Source: DATJPD01 sp035506575 (GTDB lineage: Bacteria; Pseudomonadota; Alphaproteobacteria; CACIAM-22H2). Taken from it: DNA of 5,710 nt. A program made the position numbers and the translations under genes. The notes beneath the pieces are model-generated. The model saw only the letters and a program-made list of their open reading frames with translations, had not been told where the DNA came from and searched no databases. Positions within the stretch are counted from its first letter, which is position 1; every line of letters starts with the position of its first letter. The DNA is taken from positions 1 through 5,710 of the forward strand of contig DATJPD010000060.1 of the NCBI GenBank assembly GCA_035506575.1. Reading direction: 5' to 3'. Shown here piece after piece: positions 5,540 to 5,710 of this stretch.

Positions 5540-5710
5540 CTATGGATAGGTGTAAGGGCGGTACGGGTTGCCGTAATAGCCGCGGCCGGCCTGATCCTGC
5601 ATCTGGTACTGGTCGGGATATTGCGGATAGGCGGGTGCCTGGCCGAGCTGCCGTGCGCGATTGTAGTTGTTGACGCCTTCGGTGTTGGCGCAGGTCGAGG
5701 GGTCGGTCGA
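5540..5710 (-). CDS. C-terminal end of an unrecognised Tyr/Pro/Gln-rich protein (5' end beyond window)
   Basis: An open frame enters from the right edge and ends at TAG (5542-5540), giving 56 residues. I do not recognise it. The first part contains CANTEGVNNYNRAR with the only cysteine; the rest is low in complexity, with about 9 Tyr, 7 Pro and 7 Gln in 56 residues, ending NPYRPYTYP. Such tails are common in secreted, periplasmic or surface-exposed proteins, but no signal peptide can be judged because the N-terminus is missing. Support for a real gene is the lack of stops in a biased, non-random composition and the strong intrinsic terminator 25 nt after the stop on the same strand. The reading frame could still be wrong, as only 171 nt are visible. 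Confidence 0.6.
   Translation of the reverse strand, partial: STDPSTCANTEGVNNYNRARQLGQAPAYPQYPDQYQMQDQAGRGYYGNPYRPYTYP

Noticed and set aside
5215..5673. A plus-strand open frame spanning the FAH start, the hairpin and the right-edge gene.
   Set aside because: It would have to be translated through the antisense of a perfect terminator and of two minus-strand coding regions; no motif or ribosome site supports it.
1..5710. CRISPR arrays, tRNA or rRNA genes, insertion sequences, prophage or defence genes.
   Set aside because: No regularly spaced repeats, cloverleaf, transposase, integrase or terminal inverted repeats were seen; the content is ordinary housekeeping genes.

Overview
The window is GC-rich chromosomal DNA with dense housekeeping genes. 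It looks like an alphaproteobacterium, probably of the Hyphomicrobiales (Rhizobiales). The reasons are the cluster hisB - DUF2628 gene - hisH - hisA transcribed away from a divergent hslV-hslU pair, the alphaproteobacterial style of the proteins, and an RpoH-type promoter of the alphaproteobacterial kind ahead of hslV. The assignment is inferred from layout and protein style; no marker in the window names a genus.

Layout. Positions 1-2343 (minus strand) hold a histidine-biosynthesis operon, read right to left: hisB (imidazoleglycerol-phosphate dehydratase), a small DUF2628 membrane protein, hisH (glutamine amidotransferase subunit of IGP synthase) and the first 160 codons of hisA, which runs off the left edge. 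Genes are tightly packed: 19 nt between hisB and DUF2628, 38-39 nt between DUF2628 and hisH, and a 4-nt GTGA overlap between hisH and hisA. Positions 2344-2501 are a divergent control region with a heat-shock-type promoter toward hslV and an 8-bp inverted repeat in the hisB leader. Positions 2502-4422 (plus strand) carry hslV and hslU, the two subunits of the HslVU (ClpYQ) ATP-dependent protease, 7 nt apart. Positions 4423-4601 are a convergent intergenic region with only weak hairpins. Positions 4602-5465 (minus strand) encode a fumarylacetoacetate-hydrolase-family enzyme. Just upstream of it is a perfect 12-bp stem with a T tract, an intrinsic terminator, and then the C-terminal end (56 codons) of an unrecognised Tyr/Pro/Gln-rich protein entering from the right edge.

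How the genes fit together. HisB, HisH and HisA act in the middle of histidine synthesis: HisA makes PRFAR, HisH supplies ammonia to HisF (expected beyond the left edge) to make IGP, and HisB dehydrates IGP. HslU unfolds substrates and feeds them into the HslV peptidase. The FAH-family gene and the right-edge gene have no visible link to either system.

I did not find a new biological system here. The points most worth a second look are the terminator placed inside the leader of the FAH-family gene, the RpoH-like promoter and Shine-Dalgarno-less starts of hslVU, the DUF2628 gene inside the his operon, and the basic N-terminal extension of HisB.
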